A stretch of DNA of 64,000 nucleotides from Ziziphus jujuba (GCF_031755915.1 NC_083382.1:15716501-15780500); one strand, 5' to 3'; positions 12,417-26,872 are shown, numbered from the stretch's first letter. A program made the numbers and translations. The notes: generated from the sequence alone by a model not told the origin.

Positions 12417-13702
12417 ACCCACGGAGTTTACTTCGGAAATTTTTTTTCTTTTTTTCTTTTTTCTTTTTAAGTCAACTCGTTAATTTTGATCGATCATTGC
12501 CATTGATTAGCTAAGATAAGAAGACTGCATCCAAAAAGTGTGAGAAAATGTTTCACCAAATCACAATGGATTGTTTTTTTTTTAATTTTATTTTATTTAG
12601 CTAGTTGAAGCTTTTAATATTCATCATACTATAAAATAATGCATTGGAATCAATGTTGTCCTATTATATTGACTATGACATAGGTAATATCGATAAAAGA
12701 ACCCTCATTTACTAACAACCAGAAAAAAAAAAAAAAAAAAAAAAAAAAGGTTGAACCATTGAAATTTACTTTCTAAACCTTTTATGTATATTAAGTTATA
12801 TTCTAAAAACAAAAAAAAAAAAAAAAAAGAGTAGCCACTGTAATAAAAATAAGGGGTTTTCCTAAATGTTTTTTTTTTTTTAAGGATTTTATATTAATAA
12901 CGTTGAGGGTTATTTTTTTCAAAATAATAATAATAATAATAATAATAAAGAAATTGGAATTTTAAATTGTGAGTTTGGTTTATTATAATCTCCAATTTCT
13001 TTTTGACAATGGTAGAGTAAATATGGTATAATAATCTACAATAATCGAGAAATATCACAAATCTGGATGGAGAGGATAAGAACAAGCTTTGTGGAATTTG
13101 TATGGATATTTATTGGATTAAAGTCGATTCCAATTAAACTAAAAGTGTTTATTTAATGGTTTCTCATTTGTTTATTATGGATGGTCCATCGTATAGACAA
13201 ATCCACCATTAAGCATCCTATGGTTACATCAAAGACTTGGTCCAACAATAAAAAAAAAAATCGTGACGCAACTGATGAGGTATGGTTCTTGTGACCCAAG
13301 TATTTACATAAAGAATTCAATAAATAAATAGAAGTACTCACATTTGAAAAGAAAGATATATTAAAGATTAGCAACTTAAATACTGAACATTATTAAGTCC
13401 GAGAATATTTTTAATTCACATTATTTTCATGTGTTCTTTGCATTGTTCATCACATTATCAACAATTTCTATTTTATTTTTTCCAACTTTAATTTCATGAG
13501 ATTTCAAAAAGGTTTGTTCAAATAGAATATGATTGTTACATTCATCGAAGTCCATGCTTTTACATCATTAAAACGTAAAGAAATAAAAAGGACTAAAATT
13601 AAACACTAACAGTTCAAGAAAAATTAATGAAAGACTTTCTCTTTGTTTTATTCCTCATCTACTCATAGGGCATGAAGAAACTCTCATTCTCACATTCAAA
13701 TT
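12417..13702. other. Intergenic region, AT-rich
   Basis: Contains poly(A) runs (12722-12748, 12810-12828), an ATA/TAA trinucleotide run (about 12920-12948) and the 3' flank of the minus-strand gene that ends at 13703. I see no coding sequence or RNA gene. Confidence 0.55.
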
Positions 13703-14125
13703 TTAGTTTTGCACATTCTCCATTTTTGAACATGAAGCAATACCTGCCTTCTTGTAAGAGCCTTCCCAATTTCTTCCATCATATTGCTTAACCTCAATAT
13801 GGGTTAGAGTACCAGGGTCAACACACCTGAATGTAATTGAAACCCCATCTGGATTCGAACGAGGATAATAGAATGATGTTATGCCACAAACCTTACAAAA
13901 TGTATGCTTTGCGGTATGAGTTCCAAAAGTGTAAGTTGTGATAAACTGTTTGGAGTCTCCAGAAAGTTCAAATCTCTCAGCTGGAACAATGATGTGGGTG
14001 TTTCCCCTCATAGAACAGTCTGAACAGTTGCAATCCCAAGCTTCCACCCTGCTAGGTGCTTGCACTCGCCATCTTACTCTCCGACAGTGGCAACCACCAT
14101 TATGCGTTATAATCTCAGAGTCCAT
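13703..14125 (-). CDS. CENP-V/GFA-domain zinc protein (Mss4-like fold)
   Basis: A complete 140-residue frame of the GFA/CENP-V family, small zinc proteins once annotated as glutathione-dependent formaldehyde-activating enzymes. Their true activity in plants is not settled. The zinc-ligand pattern is clear: CHC at 12-14, CNCSDC at 32-37, then CKVC at 77-80 followed by GITSFYYPRSNPDG. TYTFGTHTAKHTFC and CVDPGTLTH are strongly typical of the plant members. The N-terminal HNGGCHCRRVRWRV is the usual start and 140 residues is the usual length, so the start at 14125 is favoured. The coding part has no intron, and the transcript probably continues upstream to an untranslated exon near 15.6 kb. No damage is seen. 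Confidence 0.92.
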   Translation of the reverse strand: MDSEIITHNGGCHCRRVRWRVQAPSRVEAWDCNCSDCSMRGNTHIIVPAERFELSGDSKQFITTYTFGTHTAKHTFCKVCGITSFYYPRSNPDGVSITFRCVDPGTLTHIEVKQYDGRNWEGSYKKAGIASCSKMENVQN

Positions 14126-15542
14126 TCAACAGGCTTGTTATTCTAATGCAGTGTTTGAAGATTTTGATTGTATTATACAGTTTCTATAACCTTTCAATAA
14201 GCTGTACAAGTCAACAACTGCAAGCAAATAAGAACAGAGAGAAATCAAATGGAATCAATAACCATAACATATTTGACTTTATTTCTTCCTTTTACTTCAT
14301 CACAACAAATCAGCAGTTAATTTACAAAATAAAAGTAATAAAGATGATGGATGTTAATGGAGAGTCAACTAATTATTGTAAGACACTTCTCTGGCATAGA
14401 TGCTTTGGGTCACAGGTCCAAGACAGAACGGTAGAAGGAGTACCCAATTCTTGTAAGATTTCTGCATCAGAATGGTCATAATATTGCTAAGCAATAGATA
14501 GTCGGAACTTGGAACACACCATCCTGCATTCCCTTTTATTTGTTTCTTTATGCACACCAGTGACACCACTCGACACTTTTAAATTATTATGTAAGCAATT
14601 CTAGATGTACACAAACAACTTCCAACAGATCTTTCGAGCAAGTTTTCCTACTATAGTTTTCCGCAAAGATGCACCTCCATAGGGCAGATGAAAGAGAACT
14701 AACATAGAATCCCCTTTTCATATTCAAATTCCCCGTTTTAATGGTGTTTGAGAGTCATGAGATTGGGCTTTTTTCTTTATTATAATGTGGAAATTGCTCT
14801 CCACGTACAAAGTGAAACAAATTCATCATTTTACAACCATTACAAAGCTTATGTACAAGACTTGTACTGTAGAAAATGCAGTAATCATCTGTAAACTTAT
14901 CAATCCACTCACAAACAAGTTTGTATCTCTCCATATGCTGTGTGCACTTTAAGAAGCTAATAGTTTCTCCTGCTTAGATTCCCTTGTTCAAAACCATCTT
15001 GCTCATTCCACACTCATACTCTGATTTTACATGGTCATACTAAAAGAACACTTTATGTTGAACTGAATCTACTCTCGACTTTACATCGAAGTGATAGCTA
15101 AATGGAAGCAAAATCATTCTTTTTAACTTCAACACTTAATATATTGACATACATATCTTATATGGGCTAACCCTAAAATGCCCAACTGAATGAAGGGAAA
15201 ATTAAATATATCAGTGGTAGTTCCACAAAGACACAAAGTAGATAACAGAACTTTCCCAAAATATAGTGGAAAGATATACTTCAGTCTTCCACTCTTCCTG
15301 AAATTTATAATCCAAATTGCTCTCCATGGATGACTTAGATTTGTACAATTTCAACAATCTGTATTAACAATTCAAAGCTACTTTCTAAAATTCTCTATAC
15401 AACACTATGCAAATTAGATTGGTCATGAATTTCCAATGGTAATTTATATCAGACTACTGGCATCCATTACAGAACCCATTTTCAAGCTCAAGTAAAGAAG
15501 AACAAGAAATCAAATCAAAGATGAAAATCCCGAAAAAGTTAC
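14126..15542 (-). other. Probable 5' UTR intron of the CENP-V/GFA gene
   Basis: Non-coding sequence between the ATG at 14125 and a candidate 5' exon whose donor is at 15542. Candidate minus-strand acceptors lie within about 80 bp upstream of the ATG. Short frames here look like chance. No repeat or RNA gene is visible. Confidence 0.35.
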
Positions 15543-15640
15543 CTGTGGAAACGAGGCCCCGCTACACTTTCTTGGAAAGTTTTCCCTTTCTTTGCTGATG
15601 TTCCCGGAATGGTGTCTTTCCCATTTTAACCTCTCATTAA
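15543..15640 (-). other. Candidate untranslated first exon with a 20-codon upstream ORF
   Basis: A GC-richer island that ends, on the minus strand, in CCACAG followed by GTAAC, a good splice donor. It contains a short frame from ATG (15624) to TAG (15562), 20 codons, starting MGKTPFREHQQRKGK. It is best explained as the 5' UTR exon of the gene at 13703-14125. It could instead be the start of a small separate transcript. Confidence 0.4.
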
Positions 15641-15830
15641 CTGCTTGAGTAAAAGAAAATAATAATAAAATAAAATTCTGACAATTAAACCATTTTAGGC
15701 CTCAAAAATTAAAAATTGCATTGAACTGGCTCTAGAGGTAAAATCTTAGAGTCCCTGGCTATGGATTTGCTGTGGCCCAGCTCTCAAGGGAGCCCAAAAA
15801 CAGAGAAGTAATATGGGAACTAAAACCATG

Positions 15831-15865
<35 letters not shown>

Positions 15866-16195
15866 TAATGATTTAGTTGACCATTTCCCTCGTTTTATTA
15901 TTAGCCATTAGTTATTTAGTTATAAGATTAACAAATAATATATATTATATAACAATATTAATTTACAACATTTTGTTTTTATTTTTCTATTTTAATACTA
16001 ACAATTTAGTAAAGACAAATAAACTTTTTACTGATAGTTTATTAAATTGTCATTAATAACATTGATTTTTCAAAAAAAATAAATTAAAAAATTTCTACTT
16101 TTTTGTTTTTGTTTTTTTTTTTGGTGCTCCCATTTGCTATTGTACTACATTAATATCATACATCATAAGGTAAGATGAGCTAGGTAGTCCATTAA

Positions 16196-16231
<36 letters not shown>

Positions 16232-16711
16232 AATTTCGTTCTTTTTATATGATCATTTTTATTCTGCCACTATTTATTACATAAATTTTCAAACTTTTTT
16301 TCTCTGGCTAAACAATATTAAATTGTTCAGTATATATCAACTGAATAATATAAATAAGTTCAACTTATTAAAACTACATAATTTTTTTTACACTAAAGAT
16401 TGAATTTTTTTTATTATAATAGAAAAAAATATTTAATCTATCCAAGGAGAGCATAATTTAGTCATAAATTTCATTAAATTGTTTTAGATATAATTATATT
16501 TGATTGAGAATGTCTAATTAACAAAATGCTCAAATCTTAAAAATATTTATTAAAAGAGAAATTTAAAAAAAAAATGTTATTAAGGTTGGAACCTTGGAGG
16601 AATTTAAATGTCCTTAGTCAAATGAAATTATATTTAAGATAATTATAAAATACATATCTATAAATTTGTACTACACACGAATGAATTAAAGTTATATGTT
16701 TATATTGTAAT

Positions 16712-16748
<37 letters not shown>

Positions 16749-19700
16749 TACACTCATATAAGGACACCTTAATAGTTTTAATATTAGGTTTTTATTTATT
16801 ATCTATTAAATCATATCAAGAGCTAAGAAATAAAATTAAAAAAAATAATTAAATTTGGATTGAGTGGCATACTAAATATTTAAAAAAAATTAAATCTCGT
16901 TAAAATTTAGTGATTAATAAATATAATTTTAAATATCAACTTGTAATATAATGGAAGAGTTATTCTAACATTAATTTTGATATTAAATATTTAATTTAAG
17001 CCTTATCATTTGTGTATATATATATATATATATTAAATGTCTAAAATATGTTTAATTCTTATTAGCTGAACATATCTATATTATTTGGTTGATCTATGTT
17101 ACACAACTTAATATTATGTAGTTAGAATCTAAGAAATAACTTTATATTGTTTAGCCCAAGTCTAACGAATAATTAATGAAAAATAATATTCTTAAAAATT
17201 TGTGTAAAAAGCAATGGAGAAGAAAAAAAAAAAACAATTGTGTTAAAGAGTAGCTCCTTTTTTTATACATTGAGAGTGAGAGAATTTGAACTCAAATTAT
17301 TATATATAAAAAAAGAAAAAAAAAATCAATGATTTTAACACTAAACCGCTCTTGCAGAGAAAACCATGAAATAATTAAGCACTTAATATATCTCCAACGT
17401 ATTATTACACTCACTTGTATATTACGAAAAGCATGCATACAAAAATTAATTATATGTGAGAAGCCTATGTGCATAGCAATATTATTAAATTCGAGTGGTA
17501 GTTCTTTAAGATAGCTCATATACCAATAACTATTAATGAAAATTTCTAAATTTAAAACTCTTTTGAATTGCATAATTTAAAATACTTCAATCCAATAAAA
17601 ATCAATTTTGCTTAATATAATATATATATATATATATACATATAGAGTAGCTCCGTTAATGGGTAATGAACACTCAAAACATAGTGGATCCATCGCATTC
17701 TTCGACAATGGCAATCTCTTAGGCTAGTGGTCCTTTTCTTTGACTCGGCATGGTTTTTTTATATTTACATACAAGCACAACCAATATTGCTTTTTGCGTG
17801 ATAACAGTATAGTTCATAAAGAAAAGAAGAATTCATGGTCAAGAGAGGTCCTCAAACAAAATAAAAGGACAAAAGCAATAATGCACATAAATAGTGGATA
17901 TATACGAGTAATGAGTTTAGTATATTCTAAATAGAATCAAGCGAGTACAAATTACAGTCCCATCTATTCGACCGTGTGCACTAAACTTTGAAACTTTATG
18001 TTCCGAATCCCCTGTTCATGCACTTTGACATAGAGTTTAATTATTGCCATAAAGATGCCACTTGTATGCAGCATAACATCATTGAGGTTAAAGCATTTCT
18101 AGTCATCCTAGGCTATTCAGTTATCCATTAAGTCAACCAATTTAAATGCAATGAGATAAGCATTGGAAATTTGGAAATTTCTTTATTCAAAAAAGTATGG
18201 CTTACCCAAGTAAGTGGTCCAATATTTTTATATAAAATAAAATATAATTGGCTGCAAGAGGCTTATTAATAATGATGGTATGGTAATGAAGCTCAGCAGC
18301 TGTATGTGTGCGGTAACCTTTCTATTTTGAATGATTGATGATCATAATATTCATCCATTCTGTTCTCTTTGTATTCTAATATGTCATTTCAAATCCTTTG
18401 CTTTCAAGGTTATGGTCCACTCCAGTCGTTATATATATCTTCTTCCTATTTCCATTTTGTTTTTTTCATTTTTTTCTTTAGCAAATTAATAGTACAAGGT
18501 GGGGTTTAGATGAGTATATATCAAAATAAAACCTAACACTCAATGATAATAAGAAGCTCAAATGTGATATCCTACCTTCCACATTGTCTTGTTCTTTTGA
18601 TTAATATTGATGCGAACACTAATTAATGTTACACATTTTTGAACAATATTAATTTGTTTGTGTCTGGGACCGCTAGCTAACTGTTATGTCGACCGAGCTA
18701 TTGCTACAAATAGACACAATTGAACTTTTACGACGAATTGAATTTCAGTAACAAAGGTCTAAAAATTAGTGATAAAATATCTTGTAGTTGTTGACATGAT
18801 TTGTTGTAGTGTCAAACAGTCATATTTTTAAAATATACACGTTATAATTTTAGATGTATATACTATATACATAATTGATGAAAATAATAGTATATAATAA
18901 AATAACAATAAGATATTAAAGAAGTTGGAATGGTAACTTTTTGGATATCCAACAACATTATCGAAGTAATTACCTTCGCCATAATATTTATATTAACATG
19001 GTCTCATGGAAAACCAACATGGCCATATTGTTTTGTCTAAAAATAAATAAAAAATACAAAAGATGCGCCGCTTGGTTCCTAGAATGTTCAACAACTCTTT
19101 TACATTATATGTATTTGTCCCACGGTCCAACAAATAAATAAATATTGTTCAAACTTTATAATTTGCTATATCTATAATATTGTTCCGACATTATTTTTGT
19201 CTCAACTTTATAAATGGCGGTGGTTTGGCCGTACTGTATATGACAAAGAAACAGTATACGCTCAATTAAATAGTTCTCCATTTAGACCACAAATCTACAG
19301 ACAAATTAAGCAATATGTCCGAACCTTTGAAAAAATATATTTCCTTGTACAATACCAAAAAAGCAATTGCTCAATTATTATTATAATGTATAAGCATGAA
19401 TTATTTTATAGAACACAGATATATATATATATATATATATATATGATATCCAACACCAATTATTCGAGGGGTTTTATTAATATTAATATAAGTAAATGAG
19501 ATTCTCATCCAAATGTAGATTAGTCATAAGGAAGCAACAAAATTAATGAGAATAGCTAGCTAAGTGGCAAATATTCCCTAGAAATTTAGCATGCGAACAA
19601 TTTAATTGTTTGTCATGTTGTACTAGTTCAGTGTGCGTCTTGGATAAAATAATTTATGGCATTGTTTGGTGTGAAGAGTACGTGTTAGTCTGTCTTAGGA

Positions 19701-21884
19701 CACAATTAATTAGTATCAAATTTGTACCAAATTAAAACTTCATTAATTCATAACACATAATGATCCCAATATATATATAAATAAAATATATATTCCCAAT
19801 TTCCTACTCCTATACTTAATTTCAATCAAATTAATATGGTCGGATGTCTCTATTAATTTTTGCTTTTATTTTGAGAATTTAGTTTGGTAAAGCCACCTTC
19901 TATCATTTGTTAGTAATAAGTTGACTTGGACAATTTTGTGATACCATCCTATAATTGAAATTTTAAATTTATAGGTACATGTAACTTTCAACTAAAATCA
20001 TTGAAAAAATTATAGGATATATACATTTTAAGTGGTCTATTCATTATCCTTATAGAGATAATTTAGCGATTAAAATTACTATTTTCTCATATAATGACCT
20101 TACCATGAACTTCACATGTTTATATATATATATATATATATAAATATGTCTATTCATTAATTACTTAATGTTATTCTATTTTTAATAAAATCAATTTATG
20201 ATTACTAATTATTAACTGGCAATAGGTTAGGTGTTGATATTAATTTTTCAAAATCGAATTAAATACTGAAAACGATGTACGTATAGTTGTAATATTTTTC
20301 GGTGTTGGAAACCTACTGATTTCTATTTTCTCATGATGATAGATATAGAACTTTGTCCTAGGAAAATGATGATGGAGATCATGGAAGTCTTTACAAAAGA
20401 ATCCAAAAGTACTCTGTTTTCTCGCAACTATGGTCTCCTCTGTGGAGTTAATAAAATTCCAGCTGTATGCAGTTTCAATTTTGCATGCTAGCTAGTAGGA
20501 ACTACTAATTATCAGGCATGTTTGACAGTAATAACCACAACTAGTTAGTATATCTTTCTTTTTCCTTTTTTTTTTTTTTTTTTTGGGTAGTAAAAAAAGA
20601 AATAACTACTAGCTAGTTAAAAATAATTTCAAACTAACTAAAAAAAAAAAGAAAAAGAAAAGTACATTTATATGCCAAAATTAAAGTAGCACCGTCAAAT
20701 AAAATATAAAATAAACTCAAATAAGTGGTGAATTTGTTGTTAATTACTTATGGATATATTGTTTCGGTGATAAACACATTATATAAATGACTGAAATGAA
20801 CTCTAATTAATAAATATGAAGATTTAAGGGGAAAAAAAATGGCATCTAAGTACGACAACTATATGGTTTCATTTTTTATTTTTTTTATCTTTCATTTTAT
20901 AAGGTTTATTAATTAATTAATTAATTAATTTCCCCAAAAGCTTATATGGATGGGAGCTAAAAATCTTTATTTATTTATATTATCCTAACAGATAGTAAAT
21001 GGAAGTAAACACTCATATGTCTAATTATTAATCAAATACCAATTATAGCAAATTAATTATATATAACACACCTCTATACATATATATATATATATATATA
21101 TCATGATTTTTTAACTTTGTCTATGAAGATAAATAATAGAATTATATATATCTACTCTTTAATTTTTGTTTTTTAGTAAGGTAGATCTTTAGGACATACC
21201 CTATAATTTCCTAGCACCAAAAAATAAAAAAAATAAAAAACCTAAAAAACAAAAAACAAAAAAGATATTAAATGTGCTTGGGGGACACATGTAAGGATAA
21301 GGGCATCTAGACTTGGATATTTTCTATGTAATATTGAGTCTCATGAGCCCACATGAAAAGCAAAGCGACCCTTAACAAAAACAAAAACCTTTTATTTCCA
21401 ACCTCTTGAAAATGTTCGGTATCTTCCTTGCAACCATAGGAGGTTTGTGAATTGGTACTCTTTTCTTTAATTTTTTGTATTTAATAGCCCGTGACCACTT
21501 TCTCTATGATACTCCGTGACCATGTTTGTGTGTCAAAACTTTAACTTTTTTTTTTATCTTCTTTTGTTCGATCTCTGTCCTTTTGCCTAATTAAATCTTG
21601 GCCTTTTGACCCTTTTTTTTATTTTTTTGGTTAATTTGTCCTCTCTACTTTTATCTCATTGAAGTTTCATTTCTAGATTCATGAATGTCAAGTTAATTAG
21701 TATCATAAAATTTGAAACAAAAATTTTGAAATGCATATGCATGTGTACCTGACTATGAAATTAATCACAACCATATAGTTGTGGCACAAGATTAGTAATT
21801 AAGATTAATTTCTAAAACGTAATATCACATACCATTGCAAGTATAATTGTGTCAAAAATACATAACTATCTTTACTATCTTTTA

Positions 21885-22124
21885 AATTAAAATGCCTAAA
21901 CTTTAACAATTTGTATATTAGTATTGGTTAAATATGATGAGCCATTAATCATATTAACGCCTAGTTGCAAATTAAGTGCACTTTACTATCTTTTAATTTA
22001 AAAAATTTGCAATTTCAATTTAATTTAAAAATAAAGGATTTAATTTTCAACAATTAAAATTAAAATGCCTAAACTTTAACAATTTGTATATTAGTATTGG
22101 TTAAATATGATGAGCCATTAATCA
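21885..22124 (+). repeat. 67 bp direct repeat (two copies, 173 bp apart)
   Basis: The segment containing TTTAACAATTTGTATATTAG and then ATGATGAGCCATTAATCA is present at 21885-21951 and 22058-22124. A shorter shared stretch (TTTACTATCTTTTAA) precedes the first copy and recurs between the two. This is a local duplication in non-coding DNA; no function is apparent. Confidence 0.85.
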
Positions 22125-22398
22125 GTACTAGCTAAAAAAATCCAATGAGATCAAAATGTAAGAAATTGAAATTTTAAGGTGCAAAATTGAAAATATTTTA
22201 AATTTGAAAAATAAAAAAATGCAATTTTTCACTAAAATGCAATCAATCAGGCAATAATATGAAATCTTCCTCCCTTATAATATATTGGTAATTTCTGAAA
22301 AAAAGAAAAAAAGAAAAAAAAATATTTAAAGGACGGGAGCTAGGAAAGGAGAAGACTTTTTTTTCCCAACGTTTTCAGCAAGTTGAAACCATTTATGA

Positions 22399-22620
22399 AT
22401 GTTAGGACTTGGTCCTTGGTTATGGAAGCCAGCTGTGGTTGATATTTTACACTCACCCAACCCACTCAAATTTGAACTCATTCTATACTCTACCTCCTAC
22501 TTTCTGCAAATGCTATGCCATACATATGCTTTGCTCAGTCTTTTGTGGGGGATGGTGGTGACTTCTGAGGCAGGAGAAAATCAGCTTTAATCAATGCAGA
22601 GTTACTGAAAAAAAAAAAAA
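22399..22620 (+). other. Less AT-rich island in the gene desert, unidentified
   Basis: A ~200 bp stretch of more balanced composition carries a 63-codon open frame (22399-22590) and is followed by an A run and AAAC repeats. The translation is not recognised and has no domain. It could be a transcript relic or an old retroposed fragment. I assign no function. Confidence 0.2.
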
Positions 22621-22938
22621 AAAAACAAACAAACAAGGCAAAAAGGGCATTCATTTTTGTACTATAATTTGCCAAAACCCCTCTAATTCTTTATGTATAG
22701 ATTTGGCCAAACCTATACTCTGTTGTTATAACTTTAAGGGATTGTTTTGTTTCAACTTATACCCAATTTCTGGTTTTCCTTTTTGTGAAAATATGCATCT
22801 TCATTATTCCGTTCGTGCATTATGCACATATATATATATATATATATATATAGATAGATAGTGGATGTCACGGGTATAACAAAGTTTTGTACGTAATAAA
22901 TTACACAATTGCACATATGATTCATACTTTTTAATGTA

Positions 22939-22986
<48 letters not shown>

Positions 22987-25123
22987 TTCAATGGGACATT
23001 TTAGTGGCCAAAAAACTTTTTTTTGGGCAAAAGCTTATGGTTTAAATTCTCTGTCTTCAATATTAAAAATAAAAAGAAAGAAAGGAAAATGTACAATTTA
23101 TATCACAAGGTTTTTATCATGTACATTGTATGTTAATATTATAAGGTTTTTTTATGTTATACTTTGCACCTTTTCATCATATATGAAATAAAAAATATAT
23201 AGTTTTCCATCAAAAGACAATCCAAATAATAATGATTTTTGATATTCAAAATTGGATTATAATTGACGACAATAAACTCTCAATCCTCAAAGATTAAGTG
23301 TTTACAAAGAATACATGACCTTGTTAATTATGGACATAATTTCACTCAAGGGACGTACATTCTTTAGAATAATTTAAAATTATGAAAAAAGAAAAATAAT
23401 TAAAAGAAAAAAAAAAGGTAAAAATTGAAAAGGAAAGATGAGAAGGCAAAACGTGTCATTAGGGTTGAATTCATTGGATAATCATTAATTATTTTACCAA
23501 TTAGCAAAGCAAATGTACAAGCACCACAGTTCATGAAAATCATGAGAATATTGTACGAAATTTTGAAGAAGCATTTATCAACAAAATTTTTAACCCTATA
23601 GGATTGTGACATCTCATATAGGGTGATGCGACTAACACTGACATGTCAATTGTCTTCCAAATGCAAGATTGTGCAGTTTGCCTCACAAAAAATAAAATAA
23701 AATAAAACCTCCCCTTCCATTTAAAAAAAAAAAAACAAAATAGCTTATTGCAATTTTTGTTTACTAGTTCATGCCCTTTTAAGCAGTCGACGTCATTTTC
23801 ATTGAAAAATGATAATTTTAAAAATAAATAAAGATTAATAATTTATAAAAATAAAGAAAGATAGAATAGGATAACTATTTTTTTTTTTAAAATTTAGTAG
23901 TAATAGTGAAAAAAGGTGAAAAAAATAGTGTAGAAAAAATTGGAAGCATGAAAAAGGAAAAATCAACGTGAAATATCGTGTTTTTCTAATTTTTTATTTT
24001 TAAAAAAATACAGATTTTAAAATTTTAAAAAGAATAATAGTTTTTTTTATTTCAAAAATTAAAATTTTATAGGAATAAATAAGTTCAATTTTAAAAATCT
24101 AACCTAATTAAACAATATTAAAATTTTAGAAATATGTAACAAGCAAATTTATAAGTTTATTTGTATTGGCAAAAATGTTGAAACTATATATTAGGTGTAG
24201 TTTTTGAGGTAATAAAAATATATAAATCAACCTTTTTTTTTTATTAAATTGTTTGTCAAAGAAATTTGCTGATAAAACCTCATAAATTTTAGACCAACGA
24301 AATGTCTATAAGAGAATGAAGCTATGGAGCATGAGATATATATCAATGTAGAAATTAAAATGAATTTTAATTCTTTAATTAAAGGGATGAAATTAGAATT
24401 TGTAATATTCTAAAGGAATTACTTAAATGGACTCAATGAAAAAAAAAAAATTATGGTTTTGGGCGAAGTCATTCACCTTTTTTAAAGTTGTTATAAATTA
24501 GTATTTCATGATCAAACTTATAGAACAATAGACTGAAAAGGTGTCAAAAAAAAAAAAAGTATATATATATATATATATATTTTTTTTTCATTTTTCAAAA
24601 TAAAAAAAATTAAAAGGACATATTTTGGAAATAAGTAATAAGACCCACCAACTACAGAACTAAAAAATAAAAATAAAAATAAAATAATAAGAGATCCACC
24701 AAGTGAATTGGTCCCGCCACTGTCTGATTGCTATTCCAAAAGATCATTTGAACGGAATATCACATTTTGTTTTATTAAAGGCATATGAAATAATATTGTT
24801 GAAATTTTAAAACATTGAAAAAGAGAAAGGGAGAAATTCAAAAAAATAGAAAAGAACAGCTCAGCCAGGAGAAAATTATTTGATTTGTTTAAAGTTTTGT
24901 GGCGATTTTAATGAAGTAAGCTAAAGAAAACAAAGTCATTAATATAACAATTTTCAAAGCATATATATTCCTTTTCTTTCTATTATTTTTTCCCCTTCTC
25001 TTTATTTGACTGAGAAGACAAATACACCCATAATTGTCTAAAAAACTTGCGCTTTTACTCTGTGTTTAGAATTTGAATTAAACAAAAGAAAATAAAAGTC
25101 TTGCATATTTACATGAAAGTAAG

Positions 25124-25125
<2 letters not shown>

Positions 25126-25171
<46 letters not shown>
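25126..25171. repeat. TA dinucleotide microsatellite
   Basis: About 23 uninterrupted AT/TA units, one of the two longest in the window. Confidence 0.95.
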
Positions 25172-25174
<3 letters not shown>

Positions 25175-26872
25175 TATAACATGTAAAAATAAAAACTAAA
25201 GTCATTAATTTTTATATTTTTCTCGTTTGTTTAAGTATTTCAAGTATTTTTTTTTTTTTTTAGGGGTAAGCAAGGTAAAGAAAACAAAAATATATATTAG
25301 TGAAAGAAATAAAAATTAGGATCTAAATTTTATATAGAGAAAATAGTAATTCAGGCATTATTTTACCATAAACTTAAACATTATTCATTAAATAAATATT
25401 TTAACCGAGAAAAAATTTGATAGACATGTAATTAATTCTAAAAAATGTAATTGGCTCTATTAGTACTGTAAAGAATAAACAATTCGCCAAGTCAATTTTT
25501 AAGAAAATATCTGACTGTTTCAGTGAAAAAGAAGATATATGACTAAAAGTTAGCTTTTTTAGTGGAATTTTCATTGGTTCTGTTTTTCTTAAAAAGTCTT
25601 TGTACAGATAATGTTAGATAATATTCTTTTAAAAAAAAAAATTCTCCAATAATGCTATATAAGAGGTCTATTAAGATGAAGCGAAAACAAAAAAGTTGTT
25701 TAACAAAATCTCTATTTATAGAAGATCTTCTAGACAGTGTAAGTTATAAATTTAGTTTATTCTCTATTCTTTCCTTGTATCAATCTATAACCTTTTTTAC
25801 TTTCCTCTCTTCTCTCTCAATATATCAGTTTTTTTTTTTCAAATTTTAAATAAAATCTATTAAAAAAATTTTTAAATAAATATTATTTATTAATAAATAT
25901 TATTCCATGCAAGCTTTAATATTTTTTTAATATTTTATCATATAATCTTTAATGAAAAAAATGGTTGAAGATGCTCTTACATGATAACAATATCAATATA
26001 TATCTAGAAATCCAGTATTTATACCAACTTTTCTCTTTTTGACAAAAAACAAGTTATATATTTTCCTCTAATTATAAAATTGAAACGCTATTATCGTACT
26101 GGCTTGATAGTTCATCCACACCATTCATCATTCAGTTCGTTACTATTTTGGTATTATACATTTTATTTATTAAAAAGAATGTACAAATAGTTTAATATTT
26201 TGGTATTATACATTTTCTATATCAGAAAAGAATCGACAGATAGTTTACTTTGATATTTAAATATAATTTTGAAAAGTTAAAAATGTTTTGGTTGCAATGA
26301 AAAGGTGCCTATGTTAGCTGTTATTATATACCTACAAGTTAATATATGTAACAATTCTAAAAAATAAAATGTTCTAATCAATTTTACATAAATATTTTAT
26401 ATGTCATATTAACGTAATGTATCATCTATTTTTTATAATATAAATAATTATAATTATATAGAGACAGAGTTTCTTAAGCCCATATAACTTTCATATTCAT
26501 TCTTATTTATGATTAAATAGAAATTATTTCATTATAAGATATTGTTTTTAAAATGATTTATTATATATACATATAACATATCTAGTTTTGTTAAATACTA
26601 TTTTAAAAATAAAATATTAAAAACTGAAGTATTTAAATTAAATTTGATAGTTTCATTTCCTTTTGTTTTATATGAGAAAATTAAATTTGATGGTTATAGA
26701 AACACACTAAAAATTGGGAGACCCATCCATATACCATGAAGGTGTTGCTTGGCATTTTGATGAGTTGCTAGCGCTACCCGCTCAATTAAGAAAACGCGTT
26801 TGTCTATTTTTGTAATTTTCCCTCTTTTTTGGCGTTTCTTTGTTCCTTTTTTTAACTTCTCAGGCTCTTTGG

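Larger units (their letters stand above)
15641..26872. other. 11 kb gene-free, AT-rich stretch
   Basis: No convincing coding region on either strand. It is filled with AT-rich DNA and many TA dinucleotide runs (for example about 15834-15862, 16200-16227, 16708-16748 turning into GT, 17618-17638, 19420-19443, 22827-22851, 22945-22986, 25126-25171), plus homopolymer tracts. Short frames running through these repeats are chance. The only internal structures I can name are a duplicated segment at 21885-22124 and a less AT-rich island at 22399-22600. Confidence 0.6.

Noticed and set aside
14146..14569. Short frames upstream of the CENP-V/GFA gene
   Set aside because: They overlap the gene's promoter or intron, match nothing and have no coding character.
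19197..19499. A 100-codon plus-strand frame in the gene desert
   Set aside because: Its end is translated TA repeat (IYIYIY...) and the rest has no recognisable motif.
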